Positions 43,932 through 53,123 are shown, counted from the stretch's first letter. The stretch is DNA of 64,000 nucleotides from Niallia endozanthoxylica (GCF_008710145.1 NZ_VYKL01000037.1:62001-126000); one strand, 5' to 3'. The notes: generated by a model not told the origin, from the letters alone. Program-made: numbers and translations.

Positions 43932-44807
43932 ATGATTAATAACATTGTAGTAGTTGGGTCCGGTGTGATGGGAAGAGGTATCGCTTATGTGGCTGCAGTT
44001 GGTGGGTTTCAAACTACCCTATATGATACAAACGAAAAGGCGTTAGAAAATGCTCAAAGAGAACTATATCTAATTTTTGATAAGGGGTTAGCCCGGGGGA
44101 AAATGACGGCAGAACAAGTCGAAGTTGCGAAGAGTAAACTTTTCTTTGCATCGCAGGTGAAAGAAGCAGCTGGCGATGCAGATCTTGTAATTGAAGCGGT
44201 TCCGGAGAAGGCCGAGATTAAGAGGGTTGTATTCGAATCATTGGAAGAAATTGTACCGGAACAGTGTTTATTTGCAACGAATACGTCAACGATGAGTCCA
44301 ACAGAAATTGGATCGTATGGAAAGCGTCCTGAAAAAACAATCGCTATGCATTTCTTTAATCCTGTTCATAAAATGCCGCTTGTGGAAATTGTTCGCGGCC
44401 TTGAAACAAGTGATGAAACAGCACAGGCTATTAGGGAAGTAGCAGAGAAAATGGGAAAAGAAACAGTTGTGATTAATGAATTCCCTGGCTTTGTAACAAG
44501 TCGAATTTCTGCCCTTGTAGGAAATGAAGCGTTCTACATGCTGCAAGAGGGTTTAGGAACACCGGAAGAGATTGATAAGGCAATTAAATTAGGCTTGAAT
44601 TATCCAATGGGTCCTTTTGAGCTGGTAGATTTAGTTGGATTAGACGCCCGCTTAAATAATTTAAAATATTTGCATGAAAAATTAGGTGAAAAATATCGCC
44701 CGGCTCCATTGCTGGAACAATATGTGAAGGCAGGACGACTTGGACGTAAATCAGGTAAAGGGGTATATGATTACAGCGTAAAGGAAAAAGAGGTGGCGAC
44801 AAAATGA
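43932..44807 (+). CDS. paaH: 3-hydroxyacyl-CoA dehydrogenase, PaaH type
   Basis: This 291-residue protein has an NAD-binding GSGVMGRGIAYVAAVGG near residues 8-24. The conserved HFFNPVHKMPLVEIVRG holds the catalytic His, and NEFPGFVTSRI and GLNYPMGPFELVDLVGLD follow. It oxidises 3-hydroxyadipyl-CoA to 3-oxoadipyl-CoA. The length matches single-domain HBDH/PaaH enzymes. AAGAGGAGCGG precedes the ATG. Its stop overlaps the paaJ start. Confidence 0.92.
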   Translation: MINNIVVVGSGVMGRGIAYVAAVGGFQTTLYDTNEKALENAQRELYLIFDKGLARGKMTAEQVEVAKSKLFFASQVKEAAGDADLVIEAVPEKAEIKRVVFESLEEIVPEQCLFATNTSTMSPTEIGSYGKRPEKTIAMHFFNPVHKMPLVEIVRGLETSDETAQAIREVAEKMGKETVVINEFPGFVTSRISALVGNEAFYMLQEGLGTPEEIDKAIKLGLNYPMGPFELVDLVGLDARLNNLKYLHEKLGEKYRPAPLLEQYVKAGRLGRKSGKGVYDYSVKEKEVATK

Positions 44808-46009
44808 GAGAAGTTGTAATTGTTGATGCGGTTCGTACACCGATTGGAAGATATAAAGGTGTATTCAAAAATGTACGTCCGGATGATTTAGGAGCGGTTG
44901 CCATTAAGGCACTATTAGAAAGAAATCCAAATCTTCCGGCTGATGAAATTGAAGAAGTGGTATTAGGAAATGCGAATCAAGCAGGCGAAGATAATCGAAA
45001 TGTAGCGAGAATGTCCGCTCTATTAGCAGGTCTGCCTATTACAGTTGGAGGAACGACGGTTAACCGTCTATGTGGTTCAGGTCTTGATGCAGTCATGTAT
45101 GCCGCAAGAGCGATTGCCATTGGTGAAGGCGACATTTATATTGCCGGTGGTACGGAAAGCATGACACGTGCTCCTTATGTCATGGGAAAACCTGAAATTG
45201 ATTATCCGCGCGGCTCTATGGAACTTCAGGACACTACCATTGGATGGAGATTTACCAATCCTGCATTAGAGAAAATGTATGGTGCTGAAACAATGCCGAA
45301 AACAGCTGAAAATGTGGCGCAAGATTATCAGATTTCTCGGAGTGCGCAAGACCAATTTGCCTTTGAAAGCCAGCAAAGAGCCAAAAGAGCAATGGAAGAA
45401 AATCGCTTTGCGGAGGAAATCGTTCCAGTCGTTGTGAAAGACCGCAAAGGAAATGAAACCGTTATTGATAAAGATGAACATCCGCGACCAGATACTACAT
45501 TAGAAACCTTAGGCAAATTAAGGCCTATTTTTGAAGGTGGAACCGTGACAGCAGGAAATGCTTCCGGGGTTAATGATGGTGCATCAGTTCTTTTAATAAT
45601 GAGTGCTGAGAAAGCGAAAGAGTTGAATCTAAAGCCGTTAGTCAAATATGTTGTCGGTGCGACCGCTGGTCTAGAGCCGAGAGTCATGGGGCTTGGCCCG
45701 ATCTTTGCCTCAAGAAAAGCGTTACAAAGAGCTAATTTGTCCGTTAATGATTTAGGTTTAGTTGAATTAAATGAGGCTTTTGCTTCGCAATCGCTAGAGT
45801 GTATTCGTCAATTAGAACTTGATCAATCGAAGGTCAATGTAAATGGGGGAGCAATAGCATTCGGCCATCCGCTAGGTGCAAGTGGTGCTAGAATTTTAAC
45901 CACTTTAATCTACGAAATGAAAAAACGGGATGTTCAATACGGACTTGCGACCATGTGTATTGGGGTAGGTCAAGGTATAGCTGCAATTGTGGAAAATATT
46001 GCTGACTAA
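44804..46009 (+). CDS. paaJ: Acetyl-CoA acyltransferase (thiolase), PaaJ type
   Basis: This 401-residue thiolase has the acyl-accepting Cys in VNRLCGSGLDAV, NGGAIAFGHPLGASGAR with the catalytic His, and the C-terminal Cys in ATMCIGVGQG. PaaJ cleaves 3-oxoadipyl-CoA to succinyl-CoA and acetyl-CoA and also acts on the C8 intermediate. The first residues EVVIVDAVRTPIGRYKG are typical. It overlaps paaH by four bases, and a 304-bp structured spacer follows. Confidence 0.95.
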   Translation: MREVVIVDAVRTPIGRYKGVFKNVRPDDLGAVAIKALLERNPNLPADEIEEVVLGNANQAGEDNRNVARMSALLAGLPITVGGTTVNRLCGSGLDAVMYAARAIAIGEGDIYIAGGTESMTRAPYVMGKPEIDYPRGSMELQDTTIGWRFTNPALEKMYGAETMPKTAENVAQDYQISRSAQDQFAFESQQRAKRAMEENRFAEEIVPVVVKDRKGNETVIDKDEHPRPDTTLETLGKLRPIFEGGTVTAGNASGVNDGASVLLIMSAEKAKELNLKPLVKYVVGATAGLEPRVMGLGPIFASRKALQRANLSVNDLGLVELNEAFASQSLECIRQLELDQSKVNVNGGAIAFGHPLGASGARILTTLIYEMKKRDVQYGLATMCIGVGQGIAAIVENIAD

Positions 46010-46313
46010 TTTAACTTCATTCAGCAAATGTTTTTTGTACCGAAAGCTTGCGGTAGGTACAGAAGTCCCTCACTTCTATAAGTGGGGAGGGAATGCAAAA
46101 AGTTCTCCGATTCAGTGGGGGGCCAAACCCCGGCTGAATGAAGTTAAGTCTCCAGCGGATGTCTCGGATTTTTTTAGGGTAATTTATCGAGCTCGCTCGA
46201 TAAAAATCCGGACGCAAATTCGATGGGCGAATTTGATATCCCTTATTTGACTGATGTCGGATAAGGGTATTTTTATAGCGTAAAACGATTAAGTATGAAA
46301 GGAGTTTTAAAGA
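46010..46313 (+). other. Hairpin-rich spacer, possible IS200/IS605 (tnpB 3' end) relic or regulatory RNA
   Basis: An outer perfect 15-bp inverted repeat, TTAACTTCATTCAGC (46011-46025) and 46133-46147, encloses hairpins at 46036-46061, 46066-46092 and 46111-46138. Further right are TTTATCGAG/CTCGATAAA (46183-46204, inside CGGAT/ATCCG) and CAAATTCG/CGAATTTG (46215-46235). A terminator-like CCCTTAT/ATAAGGG (46240-46267) followed by TATTTTTATAG ends the series. ATTCAG at 46019 and at 46110 compete for the same CTGAAT partner. The TCCCTCACTT hairpin recalls the RNA at tnpB 3' ends; that origin is inference. Confidence 0.6.
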
Positions 46314-47090
46314 ATGTCAAAAGTATTATACAGCGTTGAAGACCATATTGCTTTAGTTACAATCAATCGTCCGGAGGTGTTAAATTGTTTCGATTATGAT
46401 ACGTTACACCAACTGGCAGAAACCGTAGATAGAATTGAATTGGACCCAGAAGTTCGAGTCGTTATTTTTACAGGTGCTGGTGACAAAGCTTTTAGTGCGG
46501 GGGCAGATTTAAAGGAACGCAAAACATTATCACAACAGGAAGTTCGTAGAAATGTAAAAGCAATAAGAGATGTTTTTAATCATATTGCTGAGCTCCCGCA
46601 GCCGACCATTGCGGCCGTTAATGGATACGCGTTTGGAGGAGGGTTTGAATTAATCTTGGCTTGTGACTTTGCCATCTCTGTTCCGGATGCTAAAGTAGGT
46701 CTTACAGAGACTAGCTGGGCGATTATTCCTGGTGCGGGCGGAACCCAGCGTTTGCCAAGATTAATCGGGGAAATGAAAGCAAAAGAACTTATTTTCACTG
46801 CCAAAAAACTGACTGCACAGGAAGCATATGAGTGGGGAATTTTAACAAGAGTCGTAAGTAATGAGAATGTAGTGGAAGCTTGTAAATCATTTGCTGGCGA
46901 AATGCTGAAAAATGGACCGGTTGCGTTAAAACAGGCTAAATATGCAATCCATAATGGAATGAATGTTGATATTCAAACGGGCTTAGCGATTGAGTCTAAA
47001 GCATATGAACTAACGATTCCTACGGAAGATCGTCTAGAGGCATTGGCCGCATTCAGTGAAAAAAGAACGCCGGTTTTTATAGGGAAGTAG
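46314..47090 (+). CDS. Enoyl-CoA hydratase/isomerase (third crotonase of the cluster)
   Basis: This 258-residue crotonase has FSAGADLKERK, GGGFELILACD and TETSWAIIPGAGGTQRLPRL, so both catalytic glutamates are present. It is separated from paaJ by the structured spacer, so it may be expressed differently. Possible roles are a second hydratase, or the missing oxepin-CoA ring-opening hydratase needed because the aldehyde dehydrogenase at 42296 lacks that domain. AAAGGAG precedes the ATG. Confidence 0.85.
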   Translation: MSKVLYSVEDHIALVTINRPEVLNCFDYDTLHQLAETVDRIELDPEVRVVIFTGAGDKAFSAGADLKERKTLSQQEVRRNVKAIRDVFNHIAELPQPTIAAVNGYAFGGGFELILACDFAISVPDAKVGLTETSWAIIPGAGGTQRLPRLIGEMKAKELIFTAKKLTAQEAYEWGILTRVVSNENVVEACKSFAGEMLKNGPVALKQAKYAIHNGMNVDIQTGLAIESKAYELTIPTEDRLEALAAFSEKRTPVFIGK

Positions 47091-47121
47091 TTGCTAGACT
47101 ATTGAAAAGTTAGATATGATA

Positions 47122-47157
47122 GGAGTAACTCCGAAGAGTAAGCGTAAGAGTTGCTCC
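47122..47157 (+). other. Hairpin before paaX
   Basis: GGAGTAACTC (47122-47131) pairs with GAGTTGCTCC (47148-47157) with one G-U pair; TAAAGGGGGG follows. It may be a terminator without T-run, or an operator. Confidence 0.35.
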
Positions 47158-47230
47158 TAAAGGGGGGTTAGAATTCTTTGTGCTTCATTGTCAGTTTGTA
47201 CAAAGAGGCGAATAGAAAAGAGTGAGTTAA

Positions 47231-48124
47231 ATGAGTAAGACACAATCAATGATCCTAACTCTATATGGTGATTACATACGCCATTATGGAAGTCAAATTT
47301 GGATTGGCAGCTTAATTCAACTATTAAAACCCTTTGGCTACAATGAGCAGGCTGTACGTGTGCAGGTTTCGCGAATGATGAAACAAGGGCTGCTTCAATC
47401 AGAACGAAAAGGGAATAAGAGTTATTATGAGCTTACTGAAAGAGGGATAAGTCGTGTAGATGAGGCCGCTAGAAGAATTTATAAATTGGATCCACACGAA
47501 TGGGACGGTAAGTGGAGAGTCGTCATGTATAATATTCCCGAAGAAAAAAGACAAGTCCGTGATGATTTTAGAAAAGAGTTGCAATGGAGCGGTTTTGGTA
47601 ATCTATCGAGTGGTTGCTGGGTATCGCCTAATAACTTTGAAAAAGAAATTCATTTATTAGTCAGTAAATATAAAATAGAAGAATACGTTCATCTTTTTCT
47701 TTCCCAACATATTGGTCCACAGCCGGATTCCCAATTAGTGGAGAAATGTTGGCATCTGGATGAAATTGGAGAAAAATATGAAGAATTTATTGATAAATAT
47801 AGTAAAAATTATATTGTTCATCAAAGCGTTATTCAAAGCGGTGAGATGACTGATGAAGAATGTTTTATCGAAAGAGCGAATTTGGTTCATGTTTATCGAA
47901 AGTTTCTATTTATTGATCCTTTTCTTCCGAAAGAATTATTGCCTGAACGTTGGATTGGAAACCATGCGGCATTATTGTTTAACCAATATTATAAAGTGCT
48001 TTCAGAGCCGGCTAGTCGTTACTTTGAAGCGATTTTTCAGGAAGAGCATGATTTAGGAATGAAAGATAAAGACTATAATGCTGAAGAATCTTCTATAATT
48101 AGTTATCAAGATAGAACACCCTAG
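47231..48124 (+). CDS. paaX: Phenylacetic acid degradation repressor PaaX
   Basis: This 297-residue PaaX family protein has an N-terminal winged helix (about residues 1-75: SQIWIGSLIQLLKPFGYNEQAVRVQVSRMMKQGLL). The core WRVVMYNIPEEKR and GFGNLSSGCWVSP and a C-terminal LPERWIGNHAALLFNQYY segment follow. PaaX represses paa genes and is released by phenylacetyl-CoA. It probably binds the dyads at 35826 and 37662; that pairing is inference. A broken second copy of this gene lies at 52035-52362. Confidence 0.95.
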   Translation: MSKTQSMILTLYGDYIRHYGSQIWIGSLIQLLKPFGYNEQAVRVQVSRMMKQGLLQSERKGNKSYYELTERGISRVDEAARRIYKLDPHEWDGKWRVVMYNIPEEKRQVRDDFRKELQWSGFGNLSSGCWVSPNNFEKEIHLLVSKYKIEEYVHLFLSQHIGPQPDSQLVEKCWHLDEIGEKYEEFIDKYSKNYIVHQSVIQSGEMTDEECFIERANLVHVYRKFLFIDPFLPKELLPERWIGNHAALLFNQYYKVLSEPASRYFEAIFQEEHDLGMKDKDYNAEESSIISYQDRTP

Positions 48125-48145
48125 GACAATTTGTCCTAGGATTTT
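48120..48145 (+). terminator. Terminator overlapping the paaX stop
   Basis: CCTAGGACA (48120-48128), short loop, TGTCCTAGG (48132-48140), then ATTTT. Confidence 0.85.
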
Positions 48146-48238
48146 AGTATTTAAAAGAATCGCAGACTTTTATTTGTTTGAAAATTGGTAATTTAATAGT
48201 TGTTTATTGTTGTTTCATAACGCTTAAAAGGAGGAGAG

Positions 48239-49210
48239 ATGGGAATGAAATCTATATGTGAACAGTTTTCGATAAAGTACCCGATTATACAAGGGGGAAT
48301 GGGCAATATCAGCCATGCGGCGCTAACGGCGGCTGTTTCTGAAGCAGGCGGGCTGGGCACAATCGGCTGTGGAACCATGGACCCTCAACAAGTAGAAACC
48401 ATTATTTTGGAAACAAAGGAAAAGACTAAGCGACCCTTTGCGTTAAATATTGCATTAACGGTGAATCCCTATGTAACTGAATTAATTCAGTTAGCGATTA
48501 AACATTGTATACCTGTTGTTTCTTTATCTGCTGGCAATCCAGCTCCATTCATACAGCTGCTACATCAATACGGAATCAAAGTGATTGCGGTAGTTGCTTC
48601 TGTGAAACATGCCCAAAAAGCAGAAGCAGCAGGAGCAGATGTACTAGCAGCTGAAGGGTTTGAGGCGGCTGGAATTAATTCAAATCTTGAATTAACTACA
48701 TTTACATTAATCCCGCAAATTACGAATTCTGTATCCATTCCAGTCATTGCAGCAGGTGGAATTGGTGATGGGAAAGGGCTGGCTGCGGCTCTCATGCTTG
48801 GGGCAACCGGTGTTCAACTGGGGACGCGTTTAATTGCTACGAAAGAAGCTCAGCTGCATGATATATATAAAGAAAGGATTCTCAAGGCAAGCGATACCGA
48901 TACAAGAGTGGTAGGGCGATCTGTCGGGCGTGTGAGGAGAGTCCTGCATACTGATTATGCAGAAAAAATCAGACAAGCAGAAAATGATGGCCTAAGTTTA
49001 GAAGAGTTTAATAGGTTGACTTCAGAAGATCACCATATTAAAGGAGCTGTTTTCGGGGATATGGAGAATGGCTATATGAATAGCGGACAAGTTGCAGGTC
49101 TAGTCACGACGATTCCAACCGTCAAGGAATTGTTTACTAGTATGATCGAAGAAGCAAAGTCACAAATGGATCATGCGATGCAAAGTCTTGCAGCATTGAA
49201 TAGGGGTTAG
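48239..49210 (+). CDS. Nitronate monooxygenase / NPD-family FMN enzyme
   Basis: This 323-residue TIM-barrel flavoprotein has IIQGGMGNISHAALTAAVSEAGGLGTIGCGTM at the N-terminus, AAEGFEAAG, PVIAAGGIGDGKGLAAALMLGATGVQLGTRLIATKEA and a final AGLVTTIPT. These are nitronate monooxygenase/2-nitropropane dioxygenase-like signatures. Its role in phenylacetate use is not established. It may detoxify nitronates, or act as an enoyl reductase-like FMN enzyme (FabK relatives share the fold). Either ATG 48239 or 48245 could start it, given AAAGGAGG at 48227-48234. A decayed second copy lies at 53203-53397. Confidence 0.88.
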   Translation: MGMKSICEQFSIKYPIIQGGMGNISHAALTAAVSEAGGLGTIGCGTMDPQQVETIILETKEKTKRPFALNIALTVNPYVTELIQLAIKHCIPVVSLSAGNPAPFIQLLHQYGIKVIAVVASVKHAQKAEAAGADVLAAEGFEAAGINSNLELTTFTLIPQITNSVSIPVIAAGGIGDGKGLAAALMLGATGVQLGTRLIATKEAQLHDIYKERILKASDTDTRVVGRSVGRVRRVLHTDYAEKIRQAENDGLSLEEFNRLTSEDHHIKGAVFGDMENGYMNSGQVAGLVTTIPTVKELFTSMIEEAKSQMDHAMQSLAALNRG

Positions 49211-49242
49211 TTTTATAGAATCGAACCATAATAGTAATAGAT

Positions 49243-49276
49243 GACCCGTTAAGTTTTGACTTAACGGGTCACTTTT
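49243..49276. terminator. Terminator between convergent genes
   Basis: GACCCGTTAAG (49243-49253) and CTTAACGGGTC (49260-49270) form a perfect 11-bp stem, then ACTTTT. Confidence 0.88.
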
Positions 49277-49290
49277 ATGATACTAGTTTA

Positions 49291-49737
49291 CTATTCTACC
49301 GGAACAAAATAAGAGTTTTTACGATAGGCTAATGCTTCCATGGAAGCTAATAGTTCTCCGTTACTTTCCACGCGGATTTTATACCATGATGTACGGTTAT
49401 TTTTCTTTTCTTCTACCGCAATTGCTTTTATTCGGGAACCTTTCATCCCTGCAGCCATGAAATTAACCACAGTATTCAAACCGACAGCCGTTTTTCCATA
49501 TGAATTACAAGCAGCGGCAAATACATAATCAGCTAAGGCGAAGATAATCGCTCCATGCACGGTTCCGTGTGTGTTTAACATATGGTCTTTTATCTCTAAT
49601 TCAGCCATTGCGGTTCCTTCCTTAAGCTCTAGAAGTTTAATACCAAGAAATTGTGCATAAGGTTCTTGTTCAAAATGCTGATAGATTTCATTATAGTATT
49701 TCTGGTGTATTTCTTGTTCTGTTAAATCTTTAATCAT
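49291..49737 (-). CDS. paaI: Hotdog-fold thioesterase PaaI
   Basis: This 148-residue protein has the PaaI/4HBT signature LNTHGTVHGAIIFALADYVFAAACNSYGKTAVGLNTVVNFM, with the catalytic Asp in LADY. PaaI hydrolyses stalled hydroxylated phenylacetyl-CoA thioesters and so rescues CoA. It is the last gene of a leftward unit after the SSS permease. AAAGGCGGG stands upstream on the minus strand. Confidence 0.93.
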   Translation of the reverse strand: MIKDLTEQEIHQKYYNEIYQHFEQEPYAQFLGIKLLELKEGTAMAELEIKDHMLNTHGTVHGAIIFALADYVFAAACNSYGKTAVGLNTVVNFMAAGMKGSRIKAIAVEEKKNNRTSWYKIRVESNGELLASMEALAYRKNSYFVPVE

Positions 49738-49801
49738 GTTTATTCCCGCCTTTAATCAGATTCTCCCTGCCGAAGTAGATTGGTGAATGAAGTTAAAAGT
49801 A

Positions 49802-51355
49802 TTAATGTTCCTCAGGGGCACTTATTCCAAAACCGGTATTGGATTTAAACAGGACCTCTTCATAACGGCCTGTATTAACACTTTTCTTAGAAGATAGGAC
49901 TGTTCCTACATATGCTCCGATAAAACCTAATGGAACTGTAAGTATAGTCGGATTTGCTAATGGGAAAAGTGGATTTCCCGTGAAAATGCCTAAACCTGGT
50001 TCAGGATTCCATACATTTGGACTTAGCATTACAAGAATAACTGAACTAATTAATCCAACTAACATTCCTGTTACCGCACCTGTGGCATTAAATCGCTTCC
50101 AATAGATTGTGAATAACATGACTGGGAGATTTGCACTTGCTGCAATTCCTAAAGCAAGCACGGATAAAAACGCAACGTTTAAATTCTGGGCCGCTAATGC
50201 TAAAACGATAGATGTAACTGCGACAACAATGGAAGAAATACGGGCTACCTTCATTTGCTGCTTTTCCGTGATATTTCCTTTTTTGATGATTTGTCCATAA
50301 ATGTCATGTGCGAAAGCAGATGCGGATGTTAAGACTAGAGCTGAAACGACGGCAAGAATGGTTGCAAAGGCAACTGCTGATATAAAGGCAAATAAAAAAT
50401 CGCCACCAACTGCTAGCGCCAGCATCGGAGCAGCCATATTTCCAGCTGGATTAGCAGCTACGATATTGTCCCATCCTACAAAAGCGGTAGCCCCAAATCC
50501 AAGGAAGACAACCATAAGGAAAAAAGCACCAATAAACCATGTAGAGTAGAAAACAGACTTTCTTGCTGTTACGGCATCTTTTACAGTGAAAAAGCGGATA
50601 AGTAGATGAGGTAATCCTGCTACTCCAAGAACAAGAGCCATATTAAGGGAAATCATATCTAAATTATTACTATACTTGTTTCCTGGGTTTGCTAAATCAG
50701 CTCCAAATGGACTTGCTGACTTGATTTGTTCAAACATTTGTATGATACTGAAATCAAATTTAGCAAAAACTAAAAAGGTTAAGATAAAGGATCCTCCAAG
50801 TAAAAGTACCGCCTTTGTGATTTGAACCCAGCTTGTTGCAGTCATTCCTCCAAAAATAACATACACAGTCATTAAAACACCGACAATGACAACAGCCACC
50901 CAATAATCTATTCCCAACATTAAACTTATCAAACCGCCGCCGCCAACCAATTGAGCAATCATATAAAAAATGGATATGACAAGTGTACTAGCTGCTGCCG
51001 TACCACGAACTTTATTAGATGGAAAACGAGATGTAATCATATCGGCTAGTGTGTATTTTCCTAAATTTCGCATAGGTTCTGCAATTAAATAAAGTAAAAA
51101 TAGAAAACCTAATAGATTTCCAATACTCATATAAAACCCATCAAATCCAATTAATGAAATCGCTCCTGTTATTCCTAAAAAGGAAGCGGCAGACATAAAA
51201 TCACCTGCAACTGCCAAACCATTTTGAGTAGCGGTAAGTCCTCCCCCTGCTGTATAAAAATCACTGGTGCTTTTTGTCTTTTTTGAAGAGAGGTATGTGA
51301 TAATCAGGGTTAATGCAATAATACCTATGAAAAGCAGGATTGAAATAGTACTCAT
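49802..51355 (-). CDS. Sodium:solute symporter (ActP/PaaL type)
   Basis: This 517-residue SSS-family permease has about thirteen membrane segments and the patterns GDFMSAASFLGITG near residues 50-63 and VYVIFGGMTATSWVQITKAVLLLGG. Later segments are FLSVLALGIAASANLPV and AYVGTVLSSKKS. It resembles acetate permease ActP and phenylacetate permease PaaL. Between paa genes it most likely imports phenylacetate, though acetate remains possible. Its start overlaps the DUF485 gene by four bases, the arrangement also seen for yjcH-actP. Confidence 0.9.
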   Translation of the reverse strand: MSTISILLFIGIIALTLIITYLSSKKTKSTSDFYTAGGGLTATQNGLAVAGDFMSAASFLGITGAISLIGFDGFYMSIGNLLGFLFLLYLIAEPMRNLGKYTLADMITSRFPSNKVRGTAAASTLVISIFYMIAQLVGGGGLISLMLGIDYWVAVVIVGVLMTVYVIFGGMTATSWVQITKAVLLLGGSFILTFLVFAKFDFSIIQMFEQIKSASPFGADLANPGNKYSNNLDMISLNMALVLGVAGLPHLLIRFFTVKDAVTARKSVFYSTWFIGAFFLMVVFLGFGATAFVGWDNIVAANPAGNMAAPMLALAVGGDFLFAFISAVAFATILAVVSALVLTSASAFAHDIYGQIIKKGNITEKQQMKVARISSIVVAVTSIVLALAAQNLNVAFLSVLALGIAASANLPVMLFTIYWKRFNATGAVTGMLVGLISSVILVMLSPNVWNPEPGLGIFTGNPLFPLANPTILTVPLGFIGAYVGTVLSSKKSVNTGRYEEVLFKSNTGFGISAPEEH

Positions 51356-51702
51356 TCACTTAGCTCCTTTTTATATTTTTGCAAAATATCTTTAGATAAA
51401 TTATCATATTGTTCCGACTTTTTGATGTAAATAAAACCACAAACCCAGACAATTAAGAACTGTAAAGCGGCAAATAGCCAAGCGCCTGGAATAGGACCAA
51501 CGACTTCTGTGTGTAATACCTTGGAGTATGCAGCTAGTAATGGTAATGAAAAATAAAAGATTAGAAAAAAGATAGTTGTTGGAATAATGAATGATCTTTT
51601 CTTTTGTAATAATTCCTTAAACTCATTTGTTTGGATTATGCTGTTGTAAGGAATACCTTTTTCTTTTAGTGGTACAGATAATTCTTGAATTGGGCTTTTC
51701 AT
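51352..51702 (-). CDS. DUF485 small membrane protein (YjcH-like)
   Basis: This 116-residue protein has two membrane segments (TTIFFLIFYFSLPLLAAYSKVL and AWLFAALQFLIVWVCGFIYI) and a charged tail of the DUF485 pattern. DUF485 proteins are regularly encoded just before ActP-type symporters and probably support them. AGGGGATAT precedes the ATG on the minus strand. The N-terminus of about 35 residues is hydrophilic. Confidence 0.88.
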   Translation of the reverse strand: MKSPIQELSVPLKEKGIPYNSIIQTNEFKELLQKKRSFIIPTTIFFLIFYFSLPLLAAYSKVLHTEVVGPIPGAWLFAALQFLIVWVCGFIYIKKSEQYDNLSKDILQKYKKELSE

Positions 51703-52034
51703 ACATATCCCCTCTCCCTATAACACTTTGATTTTTGTTTCTGACAATCAGTTATGTATATTTCTATGATGCCCATTACGATTGAATAAAAAAATTATAT
51801 ATCTAACCTCCATTTATAAAATTTATAATACACAATTATAAAGTTTCGTTTTAAAAGTGTAATATAGATATGAATATAGCATATGCGGAAATTGATGTAA
51901 ATAATATTTTAAATTTTATGAATAATATAAAATTTGACTTTTGATGAGGATGTAAAAGTAATTGCCCATCATATATAGGAGTGCGAAAAAGAGTATCAAA
52001 TAGATGGCCACTTACCCCTAATCTGCTTGTGTGA
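51703..52034. other. AT-rich gap, nothing recognised
   Basis: This stretch separates the DUF485 gene from the broken paaX copy. I see no promoter or repeat I would defend. Confidence 0.4.
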
Positions 52035-52362
52035 CTTTGCGATTGCGGTTTCGTGGATGATGAAATAAGGTTTACTTCAATACGAGAGAAAAGGAAATAA
52101 AAGCTATTGTGCTCACGGAAAGAGGGGTAAGTCGAATCAACGGGGCAGCGAAAAGAATTTATAAATTGGATCCACATGAATGGGATGGAAAGTAGAGAGC
52201 CATTATGTATAACATCCCCGAGGAGAAGAGACAAATATTTAATCAATATTATAAACTGTTAGCGGAGTCTACTAGCCGTTTCTTTTAAGCGGTTTTTCAG
52301 GAAGATAATAATCTAGGAAAAAAGGATACAGATTATAATGGAGAAGAATTTCTTTCTATTAG
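52035..52362 (+). pseudogene. Broken second copy of paaX
   Basis: Bases from about 52043 follow the paaX sequence at about 47366-47548: the GGTTTCG-GGATGATGAAA stretch, the region before ATTTATAAATTGGATCCACA and the MYNIPEEKRQ part. At about 52237 the match jumps to paaX sequence near 47982 (AACCAATATTATAAA), losing roughly 145 codons, and runs on to near 48090. A TGG codon has become TAG (GGAAAGTAGAGAG) and other frameshifts are present. It is therefore dead. Confidence 0.85.
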
Positions 52363-52610
52363 TGGGATTGGGGAACAGAATCACAAGCACAAGCTTTGTG
52401 AAAATAGATTGAGTAGGCATCATAATACTAGATAAAGGGTAGTGTTATGGATGCCTTAATTTTTTAAAAAGCAATGAGGTTGCTGATAGCGCTAAAGGTC
52501 AAGAATAGCGGGGGAAAATGATGGTATCGAGACCTTAATAGCATCAAAAACTAATAGAACTAATGGTAGTATAAAGTACTAGTTAAACTACAATCATTTG
52601 TGTAAGTAGT
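52363..52610. other. Gap, nothing recognised
   Basis: No gene or clear element between the paaX remnant and paaY. Confidence 0.4.
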
Positions 52611-53123
52611 TTATTTGAGAATATCATTGTACATGTAACTTTTTTCAACGTAAGTATCGATTGATAGTTGGATAAGTTCTAAATCTTTATCGGCTAATTC
52701 TCGAACAACTTTTCCTGGAGAACCCATGACAAGCGATCGTGGTGGAATGACTTTACCAGATGGTATTAGTGTATTTGCTCCGATGATACATTCTTCCCCA
52801 ATAACAGCACCATCTAAAATAGTGGAGCCCATTCCGATAATGCATCTTTTTTTAATCGTACATCCGTGAAGAATTACATTGTGACCGACAGTCACTTCAT
52901 CTTCAACAACAACCGGGGCGCCTTCAAATAAATGGATGGTTGTATTATCTTGAATACTGCAGCGGTCGCCAATAATAATTACATCTTCGTCACCGCGTAA
53001 AACAGCGTTGAACCAAATAGAGGTCTCTTTACCAACTTGAACATCGCCAATTAAATAAGAACCTGGAGCTAAGAATGCAGTTTCGTGTACAGTCGGTTTT
53101 TTTTCTTTAAAGGGAATAAGCAT
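52611..53123 (-). CDS. paaY: PaaY, left-handed beta-helix thioesterase/gamma-carbonic-anhydrase-like
   Basis: This 170-residue hexapeptide-repeat protein has GSYLIGDVQVGKETSIWFNAVLRGDED, DRCSIQDNTTIHLF, VGHNVILHGCTI and GMGSTILDGAVIGEECIIGANTLI. Metal-binding histidines lie in TIHL, VGHN and LHGC. PaaY hydrolyses toxic ring-hydroxylated CoA esters and forms a safety pair with PaaI. Generic gamma-carbonic anhydrase is the alternative; the paa setting favours PaaY. AAGGAG precedes the ATG on the minus strand. Confidence 0.85.
   Translation of the reverse strand: MLIPFKEKKPTVHETAFLAPGSYLIGDVQVGKETSIWFNAVLRGDEDVIIIGDRCSIQDNTTIHLFEGAPVVVEDEVTVGHNVILHGCTIKKRCIIGMGSTILDGAVIGEECIIGANTLIPSGKVIPPRSLVMGSPGKVVRELADKDLELIQLSIDTYVEKSYMYNDILK

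Noticed and set aside
45987-46250. 87-residue open frame after paaJ
   Set aside because: It overlaps the paaJ end and runs through the hairpin-rich spacer; it may hold a trace of a tnpB tail but is not a gene.
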